Assembly: GCA_036555325.1 (NCBI GenBank)
Contig: DATBLQ010000035.1
Coordinates: 1-33,473, forward strand
Origin: DATBLQ01 sp036555325
Lineage (GTDB): Bacteria > Pseudomonadota > Alphaproteobacteria > Rhizobiales > Aestuariivirgaceae
Length of the DNA: 33,473 bases
Direction of reading: 5' to 3'
Position numbers and translations under genes: made by a program. How positions within the stretch are numbered: position 1 is the first letter of the stretch; the number at the start of each line of letters is the position of its first letter. Positions 24,179 through 33,473 of this stretch are shown piece after piece. The notes below the pieces were generated by a model that did no database searches, was not told where the DNA came from, and saw only the letters and a program-made list of their open reading frames with translations.

Positions 24179-24568
24179 TGGGAAAACTACTAGAAGTTGA
24201 AGTTATCTGCCGCCCGTGATAAAGGAAACATGGCATTTCTTTAGTATCGTGGGACGCACTTTAAGGTAACTTAATTAGGCGAGGCCGCTAATAAAATAAA
24301 ACGCTATTTCCTTTATTAATATTGGCCCCTAGTCGAGGGTACTTAACTAGCGGCTACTCCTCAATAAAACGAACCCCTGGTCTCTTTAAGCGACTCAAAC
24401 AGCAGTTACCGCCGCAAATAAGCGGTTGTCAGGCCGTGACTTCATTTAGAGACGAACAAGGATCGTTTCCACGCGCGCCAGACCCCGCGCATTCCTTATC
24501 CGGCCAGCTCGCCCCGCCTTCTCCAACAGGGGAGACGGATTGAAAGCGTCGCGCGAGATCTCAGCCGG
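24179..24568. other. AT-rich intergenic region between fic and tadC
   Basis: These 390 bases contain no supported gene. The first 270 are AT-rich (for example TAATAAAATAAAACGC at about 24290-24305) and look foreign, like the Fic gene. From about 24457 the composition returns to that of the pilus genes, starting with the repeat copy at 24457-24497 and a degenerate C-rich/G-rich palindrome (CTTCTCC...GGGGAGACGG, about 24518-24538). No integrase, transposase or tRNA remnant was recognised. Confidence 0.55.
24457..24497. repeat. Right imperfect repeat flanking the Fic segment
   Basis: Counterpart of 22867-22905 in direct orientation: CAAGGATCGT, CGCGC, GACCCCGCG and CAT are shared, with small gaps between. 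The change from AT-rich to GC-rich DNA occurs within a few bases of it. Confidence 0.4.
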
Positions 24569-25534
24569 CTAGTCGCGTAGTTCCAGCACCTGGATGGCGG
24601 AGGGGCCGAGGATGATGACGAAGATCACCGGCAGGAAGAACATGATCATCGGCACGGTGAGCTTGGGAGGCAGAGCAGCGGCCTTCCTTTCGGCTTCCTG
24701 CATGCGCGCGTCACGATTTTCCTGGGCGAGCACGCGCAGCGCCTGGCCCAAGGGCGTTCCATAGCGCTCGGACTGTATCAAACTTCCAACAACCGACTTG
24801 ACCGTTCCAAGGCCCGTGCGCTTGCCGAGGTTCTCGAAGGCCTTGCGACGATCGGGAAGATAGGAGAGCTCGGCGTGAGTCAGGGTGAGCTCTTCGGCAA
24901 GGGGCACCGACTGGGAGCCGATTTCGCGAGAGACGCGTTGCAGGGCGGGCTCGATGCCCATTCCCGATTCGACGCAAATCAGCAAGAGGTCGAGGGCATC
25001 GGACCAAGCCAGGCGGATGGATTTCTGGCGGCGCGAGACCAGATTGGTGATCATGATGTTGGGGAAATACACACCCGCGAGGATGCCCACAAAGACTGAG
25101 GCAAGGCGCATTTGCGCCGGAATGTCGCCGTAGAAGGTCGAGGTATAGATGAACACCAGAAGACCTATGAGCGGCGGGGTCACCAGCCTGATCGTCAGAT
25201 AGATCATGAGATGGCGCTCGCTTCGCAGGCCGGCCTGGCGAAGCTTGTCGCGCATGCCTTCCGCTTCGAACAATTTGCGCAGGTTCAAGGATTCGACCAG
25301 TTGGGTCAGCAATCCCTTGTGCTTTTCACGGAGCCTTGCTTCAGGCTGCAGGCTGGCTTTGTGTTGCGCACGCAGCCGTTCACGCTCGCCGGAAACGAGT
25401 TTCAGCCGGCCGCGCAGCTTGTCTCCTTCCACCAGCGGAGCGGCAACCGTCAGGATCGTGGCGAAGACGGCAATGGCGATCAGCAGGATGATGATGCGTT
25501 GCGGTTCCAACAGCGAGTCGAGGATATCGAACAT
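24569..25534 (-). CDS. tadC: Tad pilus inner-membrane platform protein TadC
   Basis: TadC is a GspF-type membrane protein that together with TadB forms the platform on which the CpaF ATPase assembles the pilus. The 321-residue product has a membrane helix at about 12-33, a cytoplasmic basic region, two helices at about 110-170, the cytoplasmic T2SSF domain with DLLLICVESGMGIEPALQRV, and a C-terminal helix PMIMFFLPVIFVIILGPSAI. The motif LTHAELSYLPDRRKAFENLG is characteristic of TadC. It follows tadB by 18 bases and is the last gene of the minus-strand tad operon. The start is ATG at 25534 with a weak ribosome-binding site. Confidence 0.93.
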   Translation of the reverse strand: MFDILDSLLEPQRIIILLIAIAVFATILTVAAPLVEGDKLRGRLKLVSGERERLRAQHKASLQPEARLREKHKGLLTQLVESLNLRKLFEAEGMRDKLRQAGLRSERHLMIYLTIRLVTPPLIGLLVFIYTSTFYGDIPAQMRLASVFVGILAGVYFPNIMITNLVSRRQKSIRLAWSDALDLLLICVESGMGIEPALQRVSREIGSQSVPLAEELTLTHAELSYLPDRRKAFENLGKRTGLGTVKSVVGSLIQSERYGTPLGQALRVLAQENRDARMQEAERKAAALPPKLTVPMIMFFLPVIFVIILGPSAIQVLELRD

Positions 25535-25552
25535 CTTAAGTGCCCGTCAGTA

Positions 25553-26563
25553 TCAGTATTCGAAATTGATCATCTTGCGCATCACGAGAATGCCGAGAAG
25601 CATCCAGACGCAGCAGCCGATAAGCAGCATGTTGCCAACGCGCGTCGACCAGAGGGGTGTCAGGTAATCAGGACTAAAGACACTCAAGAGGCCGATGATG
25701 CAGAACGGCAGGGACCCAATGATCATCGCCGACGTCTTGGCTTCCTGGCTCACCGATTTTATCTTTGCCTTCATCTTCTTTCGATCGCGCAGCACCTTGG
25801 ACAGATTGCCCAGCGCCTCGGCCAGATTGCCGCCGGTTTTCGACTGGATAGCCATGACGATCGCCAGGAAGTTCACCTCGGCCAGGGGCATGCGTTCGAA
25901 CATGCGCTCGATACCCTGGTCGATGGTTATGCCAATCCGCTGGCCTTCCACCACTTCAAGAAACTCCGGGCCGACCGGCGGGGGAGTTTCCGCGGCAATC
26001 ACCTTCATGGCGTCGCTGACCGGCAATCCGGATTTCAGACCGCGCACCACGATGTCGATGGCGTCGGCGAAATCGTTGAGAAAGATCTGCTGACGCCGGC
26101 GGCGGAGGAAGTTCAAGAACCAGCGCGGCACGCCAAGACCCGCCGCCAGCGCCGCGCTTGCTGCGGCATACCACGGCAGGCCAAAGATATAGGCCACCGC
26201 GCCAACGGCGGCCCCGAGTGCGAGCGACACCAGCCAGAAGGTTCGCGGGCCCGTATCGAGCCCGGCCTGGGTCAGCATGACGCGCAAGGTCATTCGCTTC
26301 TTGCGCCTCTTTTCATCCTCCTCAAGCTGCTTCAGACTCTCCTGCAATTGGCGGCGCCGACTATCTTTCGGATCCTCCTTCAGAAAGCGCTGGCGAAAAG
26401 TGAGCTTGGGGCCAAGCTTCGACTTGTCGGAAATCGCCTCGACGCGGCGCGTAGCAGCGGAATTAGCGGCGATCAGAGGGTAGAAGAGAACAAAAGCGAG
26501 CCCACCCACGGCCAGAGCTATCATGCCGATCAACAGAAGCTCAGCAGTTTCGTTACCGAACAT
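25553..26563 (-). CDS. tadB: Tad pilus inner-membrane platform protein TadB
   Basis: TadB is the partner of TadC in the pilus platform. The product of 336 residues has an N-terminal helix (about 8-30), a charged cytoplasmic stretch rich in Lys/Arg (about 55-90), two central helices (about 105-150), the T2SSF domain (NDFADAIDIVVRGLKSGLPV, then GIERMFERMPLAEVNFL) and C-terminal helices. I chose the ATG at 26563 because GGAG lies seven bases before it; a GTG at 26569 would add two residues. The tight spacing to cpaF (26 bases) and tadC (18 bases) supports one operon. Confidence 0.93.
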   Translation of the reverse strand: MFGNETAELLLIGMIALAVGGLAFVLFYPLIAANSAATRRVEAISDKSKLGPKLTFRQRFLKEDPKDSRRRQLQESLKQLEEDEKRRKKRMTLRVMLTQAGLDTGPRTFWLVSLALGAAVGAVAYIFGLPWYAAASAALAAGLGVPRWFLNFLRRRRQQIFLNDFADAIDIVVRGLKSGLPVSDAMKVIAAETPPPVGPEFLEVVEGQRIGITIDQGIERMFERMPLAEVNFLAIVMAIQSKTGGNLAEALGNLSKVLRDRKKMKAKIKSVSQEAKTSAMIIGSLPFCIIGLLSVFSPDYLTPLWSTRVGNMLLIGCCVWMLLGILVMRKMINFEY

Positions 26564-26589
26564 GATCACTCTCCAGCGGGATTGCGGTC

Positions 26590-28073
<1,484 letters not shown>

Positions 28074-28074
<1 letters not shown>

Positions 28075-29327
28075 TATTTCTTCCTCAGCATCGGGAATTT
28101 GCCCGAGAAGATCGAATACTTAGCGGGAGGTTTGGGGAGTTCGCGGCCGGAAAGAACTTGCGCGAGCTCGGTCATGATCTCGCCGGGGCGCGATTTTGCA
28201 GCGACCTCGACCACCATCTGGCCGTTGCTTGCGGCGGTGCCGAAGACCTGAGGGTCGTAGGGGAAGACGGCCAAAGGCTCGACGCCCAGTGCCTTGGCGA
28301 ATTCGGCGACGGGAATTTCCGGGCGCTTCGGAACGCCAACCTGGTTCAATATTATGCGCGGGACGCCGTCGTTGGGGCGGGCCGCCTTGAGGACATCAAA
28401 CATGTTCTTGGCATTGCGCAACGATGCCAGTTCAGGAGTGACGGTGATGACGACTTCATCGGCATGGACGAGGGTATATTTGGTCCATCCCGCCCAGACG
28501 TTCGGAACATCGACAATGACGAGCGGAACGTTATGACGTACCACGTCGAGCACGGCACCGACGGCGCTGCTGTCGATATGAAAGTCACGGTCGACGATTC
28601 CGCCGGACGCCAAGAGGCTCAGCTTGTCGCTGCATTTGGTCAACAGCCGATCGAGAAGGGTTGCGTCGACGCGGTCGGGTGAGCTCAACGCGTCGGCTAT
28701 GCCCAGGCCGGCTTCCTGGTTGAAGTTGAGGCCGGCCGTGCCGAAGGCCAAATCGAGATCGGTGATCACCGTCTCGGTGTTGTAAGCCTGCGAAATCATC
28801 CAGCCGATGTTGTGAGCGATGGTGCTGGAGCCTACTCCGCCCTTGGCGCCGACGAAGGCGATGACGCGACCGATGGGCTTCGCCTTGGGATCGTTGTAGA
28901 GGTTGGAAACAACCTGGATCATGTGCAGCAGATTGATCGGCGCAACGAAATATTCGCTGACACCCTGACGCATGAGCTCGCGATAGAGAATCACGTCATT
29001 GACATGACCGATGACGATGACCTTCGTGGTCGGATCGCAAACTTGCGCCAGCCGCCCCAGCTCGGCCAGGATCGTCTCACGCGGAGAGTGGGATTCGACG
29101 ATCAGGAGATTGGGGCACAGGGCATTGGAATAGGCCTGGAGCGCGCCGCCGATGCCGCCGGGCTGCACAGTGATGTGGGCACGCGACATCCGCCGATCGG
29201 CAGCAACCTGCTGCATCGCCTGCAGCGTTCCGTCGTGATCACAGAAAATGCCGATGTTTATGCGCGGCACAGAGGCGATAACGGCGTCAGGTGCCTTGGG
29301 TTCTTCGTTCAGCAGTGCGTGCGTCAT
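28074..29327 (-). CDS. cpaE: Pilus localisation ATPase-like protein CpaE (TadZ)
   Basis: CpaE/TadZ places the Tad machine in the cell, often at a pole. From the ATG at 29327, with GAGAGG upstream, the product has 417 residues: an atypical receiver-like N-terminal domain (about 23-145) and a MinD/ParA-like domain (about 153-390). The P-loop reads KGGVGSST (163-170): the first, deviant-Walker lysine is present, but the usual GKS/T lysine is replaced by Ser. From memory this is common in alphaproteobacterial CpaE and in TadZ proteins described as having atypical Walker-like motifs, so ATP hydrolysis may be weak or absent. The gene lies 25 bases after cpaD and overlaps cpaF. Confidence 0.94.
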
Positions 29328-29352
29328 TTTAGTGCCTCTCAAACAACTAACT

Positions 29353-30024
29353 TTACTGGGCGACATCGGAAACGACCTGCGTCTCCGACTCGCTCACGCT
29401 GGTGGCGGTATTCTTCGGCTTGCGATAGTCCACGAAAACCTGGTTGCGGCGCGAAGCGTCCGGCGGTGTGGAGGTGCGGGGAACCTCGAAGTCCTCGGGA
29501 TTGGCCACCACGGCGGCAATATTATGCTGCTGCGCGCAGCCGAAGTTCGGCGGCGGCTCGTTGGTGCCTGTCACCGCCAAATCGGCCGACCAGTCGCCGC
29601 ATTCGGCGGTGACGGCGATCTTGCGCTGGAAACTGATAATGACCGGGGCTCCCCTGCCGGCTTGATAGTCGGTGTGGGCGATGGCCTCGGCAGGAACTCC
29701 GTTGTCGACGAGCAACTCGGTCACCCGACCTGCCACGACGGAGGAATTCGGCCCGTGCGGCTCTTGCACTCGAATCTCGCGAGCCCCGACGGATATGGCT
29801 TCGTGAGCGAAGCGAACGACGGCATCTTCCATACGCATGCCAAGCTCGGCACGCTTGGTTGGTACGTCGAGGCGAACGGAGCCTTTCGCCACCTCGATGG
29901 GGTAACGCTCATAGTGCATGGCGGGCTGATAGTTGTCGTCGATTTCGGGCCCGCCGCTGCAGCCGCCAAGCCCAACAAGCGGCATCAGAATTGCGGTGGT
30001 CAATCCAAATTTGCGCATCGTCAT
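29353..30024 (-). CDS. cpaD: Pilus assembly lipoprotein CpaD
   Basis: CpaD is an outer-membrane lipoprotein needed to stabilise or localise the CpaC secretin. From the ATG at 30024 the product has 223 residues, with a short signal peptide and a lipobox GLGGC (about residues 18-22). The C-terminal half contains the family landmark NFGCAQQHNIAAVVANPEDF, with a second Cys in TAECGDWS that could form a disulfide. ATG at 30018 is an alternative start two codons later. A longer frame to 30108 overlaps cpaC and would bury the signal peptide, so it is rejected. Spacing of 19 bases to cpaC supports the operon. Confidence 0.92.
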   Translation of the reverse strand: MTMRKFGLTTAILMPLVGLGGCSGGPEIDDNYQPAMHYERYPIEVAKGSVRLDVPTKRAELGMRMEDAVVRFAHEAISVGAREIRVQEPHGPNSSVVAGRVTELLVDNGVPAEAIAHTDYQAGRGAPVIISFQRKIAVTAECGDWSADLAVTGTNEPPPNFGCAQQHNIAAVVANPEDFEVPRTSTPPDASRRNQVFVDYRKPKNTATSVSESETQVVSDVAQ

Positions 30025-30043
30025 GGAACCTTTACCCTTCCCG

Positions 30044-31492
30044 CTACTCAACGATGTAACCGACATTGCCGTGATAGGTGCCTTTCGGGCCATCGCCGGC
30101 GATGCCATAGACTTTGTTCAGCCGTCCGAAGAGGATGGTCTGGCGATCGGTCGGCGTGTTGAACCGCTCGAAAGGCGTGACCAGCTGCTTCTCGTTAACC
30201 GGGCTTACGACATAGGGCGTCACGATAACCACAAGCTCGGTCTGATCCGCCTGGAAGTCGCGGCTGCGGAACAAGGTGCCGAGAATAGGCAGGTTCTTCA
30301 GACCAGGAATGCCGTTGATGTGCTGCTTGACGGTATCCTGAATGAGGCCAGCCATGATCATCGACCCGCCGCTCGGCAGTTCGACCGTGGTCTCGGCACG
30401 GCGTACCTTGAGTGCCGCTATGGTGATTTCGTCGCTGCCGCTCGCTACCGTGATGGCGTTCTCGTTGGAGAGTTCGCTGACTTCGGTATTGATGCGCATG
30501 CTGATCAGCCCTTCGGACATGACGACCGGAGTGAAGCCCAAGCCGACACCGAAGGGTTTGAACTCGATCTTGACCTCGTTATCGTCGGCGCCGACCGGCA
30601 CCGGATATTCGCCACCGGCCAGGAACTTCGCCGATTCGCCCGAGATCGCCGTTAGAGTCGGCTCGGCGAGGGTCCTCAGCATGCCATCGCGCTCGAGGGC
30701 GGTGATGGTGGCTTCGACGTAGTTGTCGTCGGTGCCGAAAGAGAAGCTATGGCTGCTGTCGTTGAGTGCGCCGATCGAGTTGAGAGAGAACGGGGTCAAG
30801 CTTTCAAGGAAGGCATCGAACTTGCCGACCGAGAATGCGGCCTCCAGGTCGACACCGAGCTGCTTGAGAATATTGCGCTGCATCTCGGCAACCCGCACCT
30901 TGAGCATGACCTGTTCGCGGCCGGTGACGGCGATGGTGCTCAAAACTTTCTTGGGATCGCCGACCACCTGGGAAGCCAGATCCATGGCTTTCTGCGCCTC
31001 GGCGGGATTTGCCGCAACGCCGCCGAGCACGATGTTTTCGTTCATCGTATCAACGGTAATGCGCGTGCCGGGCATGGCGCGATCGAGCAGGTTCTGCAGG
31101 GCCAACGGATCGCGAGCGACCTCAATGTCGAGGCTTAGAATCTGGCGTCCCTCGGCATCGAAGAAAAACACGTTTGTCTGGCCGAGCGTGCGGCCGAACA
31201 GGTAGGCTCTATTCTGTGTACGGACGACCGCATCGACAATCCCCGGATTGCCGACAATCACGTCCTTGGTGGCGGCAGGGAGCCTTATGACCATGGATTT
31301 GCCGACGCCCAGGCGGATAAACTTCGATCGGTCGCTGTCCATTTCGGCCGATTGCGCCAAGGGCAACACATGTTGCGGCACGACTGCCAGGAACGTGATC
31401 CCGAGAAGTATGGCGAGGAATACGGCGCGGCCAAGAGCGGAGGCGGTTTGGACCGAGCCGAACAGAGGGGTTCTGATCATCGCGAGACGCAT
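30044..31492 (-). CDS. cpaC: Tad pilus secretin CpaC (RcpA)
   Basis: CpaC forms the outer-membrane pore for the pilus. The 482-residue product has a long N-terminal signal region (hydrophobic about 23-45), a pilus/secretin N-domain (about 55-125), a BON-like part (about 125-185) and the secretin domain (about 230-440). The secretin signature is clear: GLIQDTVKQHINGIPGLKNL followed by PILGTLFRS and ELVVIVTPYVVSP. No lipobox is present, so it relies on CpaD/TadD for placement. The ATG at 31492 has GGGA upstream; a second ATG four codons later is possible. It starts ten bases after the cpaB stop. Confidence 0.95.
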   Translation of the reverse strand: MRLAMIRTPLFGSVQTASALGRAVFLAILLGITFLAVVPQHVLPLAQSAEMDSDRSKFIRLGVGKSMVIRLPAATKDVIVGNPGIVDAVVRTQNRAYLFGRTLGQTNVFFFDAEGRQILSLDIEVARDPLALQNLLDRAMPGTRITVDTMNENIVLGGVAANPAEAQKAMDLASQVVGDPKKVLSTIAVTGREQVMLKVRVAEMQRNILKQLGVDLEAAFSVGKFDAFLESLTPFSLNSIGALNDSSHSFSFGTDDNYVEATITALERDGMLRTLAEPTLTAISGESAKFLAGGEYPVPVGADDNEVKIEFKPFGVGLGFTPVVMSEGLISMRINTEVSELSNENAITVASGSDEITIAALKVRRAETTVELPSGGSMIMAGLIQDTVKQHINGIPGLKNLPILGTLFRSRDFQADQTELVVIVTPYVVSPVNEKQLVTPFERFNTPTDRQTILFGRLNKVYGIAGDGPKGTYHGNVGYIVE

Positions 31493-31502
31493 GGGCGTTC
31501 CC

Positions 31503-32309
31503 TTATTTGGAGCTGCTGGTGTATGACATCACGCCCCAACGGCTGAGAGAGATCTCACTGCCGCTGCTGCCGTTCATGAATTTCTCAGACAACTTCGGAC
31601 CTTCGTCGCCGAGTGCTGTGCTGCTGCTGTCGGCGATGCTGCGCAGAGCAAGCGAAAGCTGACCGGATGATTCGACCATCGACAGAACTTCAGCCTGGAC
31701 CGGATCGAGCTCGACAGTGGCGGTCTTGCCGACGACAACCTGGCCGCCCTTCTCATCCTGCTTGTAGGTCTGGTCGATGGCGAGCACGCGAACATTGGTC
31801 AGTACGGTTTCGGAAAGCTGGCGGTCGGTGCCGGAAAGCTTGCGGGTGAGAATGACGTCCACCCGATCGTTGGGAAGGATGAAGCCGCCGGCGCCGGTTT
31901 CAGCCGATATCCTCACCGATATGGCGCGATGGCCTTTCGGCAAAATCGCCGCCATGAATCCCTTGTCGCCGGGAAGGACGACCTTCTTTTCGTTGATCGG
32001 CTCGCCCTGGTAGATCGGATTGCGAGCGCGTCCTTCTTTCAGTTTGTTCACTGCGTCGGGCTTGGCTGCGCGCGTGATCATGGCGACGGTGATGTTCTCT
32101 TTCGGCCAGCTCGCCCAAGTCACGGCGGCAGCATCGATGCGATCACCCATGGCGATGTCGCGGGTGGAGACCAAGATGTCTTCCGTCTGAACCTTGTTGA
32201 TCTCGACGACTTCGGCTTCGGGTTTTTTCAAGAAGCCCTGAGCCAGATAGGCAGCGAGAGCAGCCGATCCGATGGCAAGTCCCAAGACAACGATTCGAGT
32301 TCTACTCAT
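31503..32309 (-). CDS. cpaB: Pilus assembly protein CpaB (RcpC)
   Basis: CpaB/RcpC is a periplasmic protein anchored in the inner membrane that interacts with the secretin. From the ATG at 32309 the product has 268 residues: a membrane anchor (about 5-26), a SAF domain (about 45-110, ILVSTRDIAMGDRIDAAAVT) and the RcpC domain (about 125-230, with FILPNDRVDVILTRK and VLTNVRVLAIDQ). The C-terminus is Ser-rich. The longer frame to 32357 would hide the anchor behind a hydrophilic stretch and is rejected. A 103-base gap separates it from cpaA, the largest gap between the assembly genes, so an internal promoter is possible. Confidence 0.93.
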   Translation of the reverse strand: MSRTRIVVLGLAIGSAALAAYLAQGFLKKPEAEVVEINKVQTEDILVSTRDIAMGDRIDAAAVTWASWPKENITVAMITRAAKPDAVNKLKEGRARNPIYQGEPINEKKVVLPGDKGFMAAILPKGHRAISVRISAETGAGGFILPNDRVDVILTRKLSGTDRQLSETVLTNVRVLAIDQTYKQDEKGGQVVVGKTATVELDPVQAEVLSMVESSGQLSLALRSIADSSSTALGDEGPKLSEKFMNGSSGSEISLSRWGVMSYTSSSK

Positions 32310-32412
32310 TGGTTCGTCCCCTGACGATCGAGCGGCATGCCCGCTCGCCTTGAACAAGTGTGATGGGTAATGGTCAAATTAGGGTTAATCGATCGCTGGC
32401 TTTTGTGCCTGA

Positions 32413-32937
32413 TCAGCGGTTAATGAGAACGGCACTCGCTGCCCACCATGTCTGAGGCAGAGCGAAACAAGCACCGGCGGCAATCGCGACACCATAAGGA
32501 AGGTCGGGCTTGAGAGATGTGAGCCGCTTAAGAAGAGACGATTGCGAATTGCTGGACGTGATGTCGATGTGAAGTCGAACGACCTCCCATGCAACCATGC
32601 AGATCGCCAAGACACCGCCGGCAAGCGCGGTGTAGAAAATAAAGTAGAAAAGCTTCGTCCAGCCGATCCACAAGGCTGCCGCGGCGAGGAGCTTGGCGTC
32701 GCCGCCGCCGACAATGCGTACTGCAAAGAGAGCAAAGCCGACAAACAGAACCACGACACCGGCGAGCCCGTGCCAGAGAGCGAGTTTCAACGGCATGCCG
32801 GTGGAGATGACGGCGAGGAGAAAGAGCAGCGCCACGGCACCGCTCATCCAATTGGGAATGCGGTAATGGCGGAGATCGCTCAACGCCGCGGCGAGCATGA
32901 GCAGGACAAAGAGGACCATCATTATCAGCGCCATCAT
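32413..32937 (-). CDS. cpaA: Prepilin peptidase CpaA (A24 family)
   Basis: CpaA is the aspartic membrane protease that removes the leader of Flp prepilin. The 174-residue product is all membrane helices and loops, short like other TadV/CpaA enzymes that lack the methylase domain. The two catalytic aspartates are visible: D21 in SDLRHYRIPN and D80 in the GGGDAKLL motif (77-84). The C-terminal KPDLPYGVAIAAG segment is typical. It lies about 180 bases after flp, behind a terminator, so it may be expressed by read-through or from its own promoter. Confidence 0.94.
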   Translation of the reverse strand: MMALIMMVLFVLLMLAAALSDLRHYRIPNWMSGAVALLFLLAVISTGMPLKLALWHGLAGVVVLFVGFALFAVRIVGGGDAKLLAAAALWIGWTKLFYFIFYTALAGGVLAICMVAWEVVRLHIDITSSNSQSSLLKRLTSLKPDLPYGVAIAAGACFALPQTWWAASAVLINR

Positions 32938-33021
32938 TTTCTTACCGCTCTATCGATTCGACTGTTGCTCAACAGTCACATGAATGACGTAAACGGGAAA
33001 TTACCAGGAACGATGGCGCAG

Positions 33022-33057
33022 AAAAAAACAAAGCCGCCAGTTCTGCCAACCGGCGGC
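33022..33057 (-). terminator. Intrinsic terminator after flp
   Basis: On the minus strand an 8-bp stem with one wobble (33057-33050 with 33040-33033) and a 9-base loop is followed by TTTG and seven T (33028-33022). This is a strong Rho-independent terminator. It should limit transcription into cpaA and the other assembly genes, keeping pilin mRNA in excess. Confidence 0.9.
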
Positions 33058-33114
33058 CTTGGAGCCTCCCTAAATAGACCCGAAACGATGGCTCGATCGT
33101 TTCGTTTGTAGAAA

Positions 33115-33276
33115 TTAGTTGAGGTTTGATTCGACGGTCGTGAAGGTGTCGACCAGGGCCGAACCAACCTGACCTACGATAACGACGATGGCAACGCCAA
33201 TGCCGGCCGCGATAAGGCCGTACTCAATGGCGGTCACGCCAGATTCGTCCTTCAGGAAACTATAGAGCTTCGTCAT
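33115..33276 (-). CDS. flp: Flp/Fap-type major pilin
   Basis: This 53-residue prepilin is the structural subunit of the Tad pilus. A short basic leader (MTKLYSFLKDESG) precedes the conserved cleavage and Flp motif TAIEYGLIAAGIGVAIVVIV, with the Glu and Tyr at the start of the hydrophobic helix. CpaA should cut after the Gly of the leader (GVTAIEYG region; exact bond by analogy). The C-terminus VESNLN is polar. AAAGGAG lies nine bases before the ATG (33286-33293). It is followed by a strong terminator and then by cpaA to tadC on the same strand. Confidence 0.96.
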   Translation of the reverse strand: MTKLYSFLKDESGVTAIEYGLIAAGIGVAIVVIVGQVGSALVDTFTTVESNLN

Positions 33277-33473
33277 GACTCACTACTCCTTTGATAGCAC
33301 CAGACCTGAAGGAGCGGATTTGGTCGCTTTTCAGATCGCCTGGAACGATAAGTTTCGTGGACTTAATGACGAGTGAATCCGCTCCGGAAATTCAAAGCGA
33401 ATCCGAAGTGGATGATTTTCTGATTAACAGTTGGTGAAGCCGCCAGCCGAGCTGGCGGCTTTGACGCTTCCCT
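33277..33473. other. Upstream region of flp
   Basis: This gap should hold the flp promoter and leader. It contains a 10-bp inverted repeat, GGAGCGGATT (33311-33320) and AATCCGCTCC (33376-33385), and a strong hairpin at the window edge. I see no convincing sigma-70 or sigma-54 promoter hexamers. No gene is supported. Confidence 0.5.
33437..33463. terminator. Strong hairpin at the right edge
   Basis: A perfect 11-bp stem, AAGCCGCCAGC (33437-33447) and GCTGGCGGCTT (33451-33461), closes a 3-base loop; TTTG follows on the plus strand. Its GCCGCCAG core is the same as in the terminator after flp. It may end a gene beyond the window, perhaps another pilin gene, but it lacks a long T-run. Confidence 0.5.

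Noticed and set aside
22867..24497. Two-component Fic toxin-antitoxin pair
   Set aside because: No small partner gene was found on either side, and the protein carries its own inhibitory SSQIEG motif, which marks the self-contained class II.
24322..24543. 73-residue plus-strand frame between fic and tadC
   Set aside because: It crosses the border from AT-rich to GC-rich DNA and includes the repeat copy; low-complexity composition and no recognisable motif.

Overview
The window looks like chromosomal DNA of an alphaproteobacterium, most likely of the order Hyphomicrobiales (Rhizobiales). Three things support this: the gene neighbourhoods (ffs/dnaX/ybaB, pheA/cycM, a yejABEF-type operon followed by a GhrA-like reductase, NlpC/P60 and M17 genes, and a complete cpa/tad block), the high GC content of most of the DNA, and the dispersed ATGGCCGGA...TCCGGCCAT palindromes between genes. 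The species cannot be named from the sequence alone.

Layout. (1) 1-9540 holds housekeeping genes: a small secreted protein, rmuC facing recR, an SLC13-type transporter, ybaB-dnaX, the SRP RNA gene with its own promoter, nudC and pheA. The usual dnaX-ybaB-recR order is interrupted by the oppositely oriented transporter, whose flanks are filled with palindromic repeats. (2) 9802-19196 is a rightward block: a membrane-anchored cytochrome c, then an operon of two YejA-like binding proteins (one with a Tat-type and one with a Sec-type signal), YejB, YejE, YejF and a GhrA-like reductase, with ATGA stop/start overlaps at three junctions. (3) 19190-21913 is a leftward block: NlpC/P60 endopeptidase, MarR-type regulator and M17 aminopeptidase. 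With the Yej importer this could form a peptide or murein-peptide salvage neighbourhood (inference). (4) 22052-33276 is a Tad (tight adherence) pilus locus. On the minus strand it reads flp, cpaA, cpaB, cpaC, cpaD, cpaE, cpaF, tadB, tadC; a TadD-like TPR lipoprotein lies at the far end on the plus strand. Between tadC and tadD sits a visibly AT-rich segment (about 22920-24450) with a self-inhibited (class II) Fic protein gene, which looks like a horizontally acquired insertion.

How the parts work together. Flp is the pilin; CpaA cleaves prepilin; CpaC is the outer-membrane secretin, with CpaD and TadD as lipoprotein helpers and CpaB as periplasmic partner; CpaF powers assembly on the TadB/TadC inner-membrane platform; CpaE localises the machine. 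The minor pseudopilin genes tadE/F/G are not in the window. A strong terminator after flp separates high-level pilin transcription from the assembly genes.

Nothing here is clearly a new system. The best leads are the Fic island with imperfect flanking repeats, the modular palindromes (a 58-bp exact inverted copy 4.4 kb apart and a 113-bp direct duplication) around the transporter, and the dual binding-protein Yej operon.
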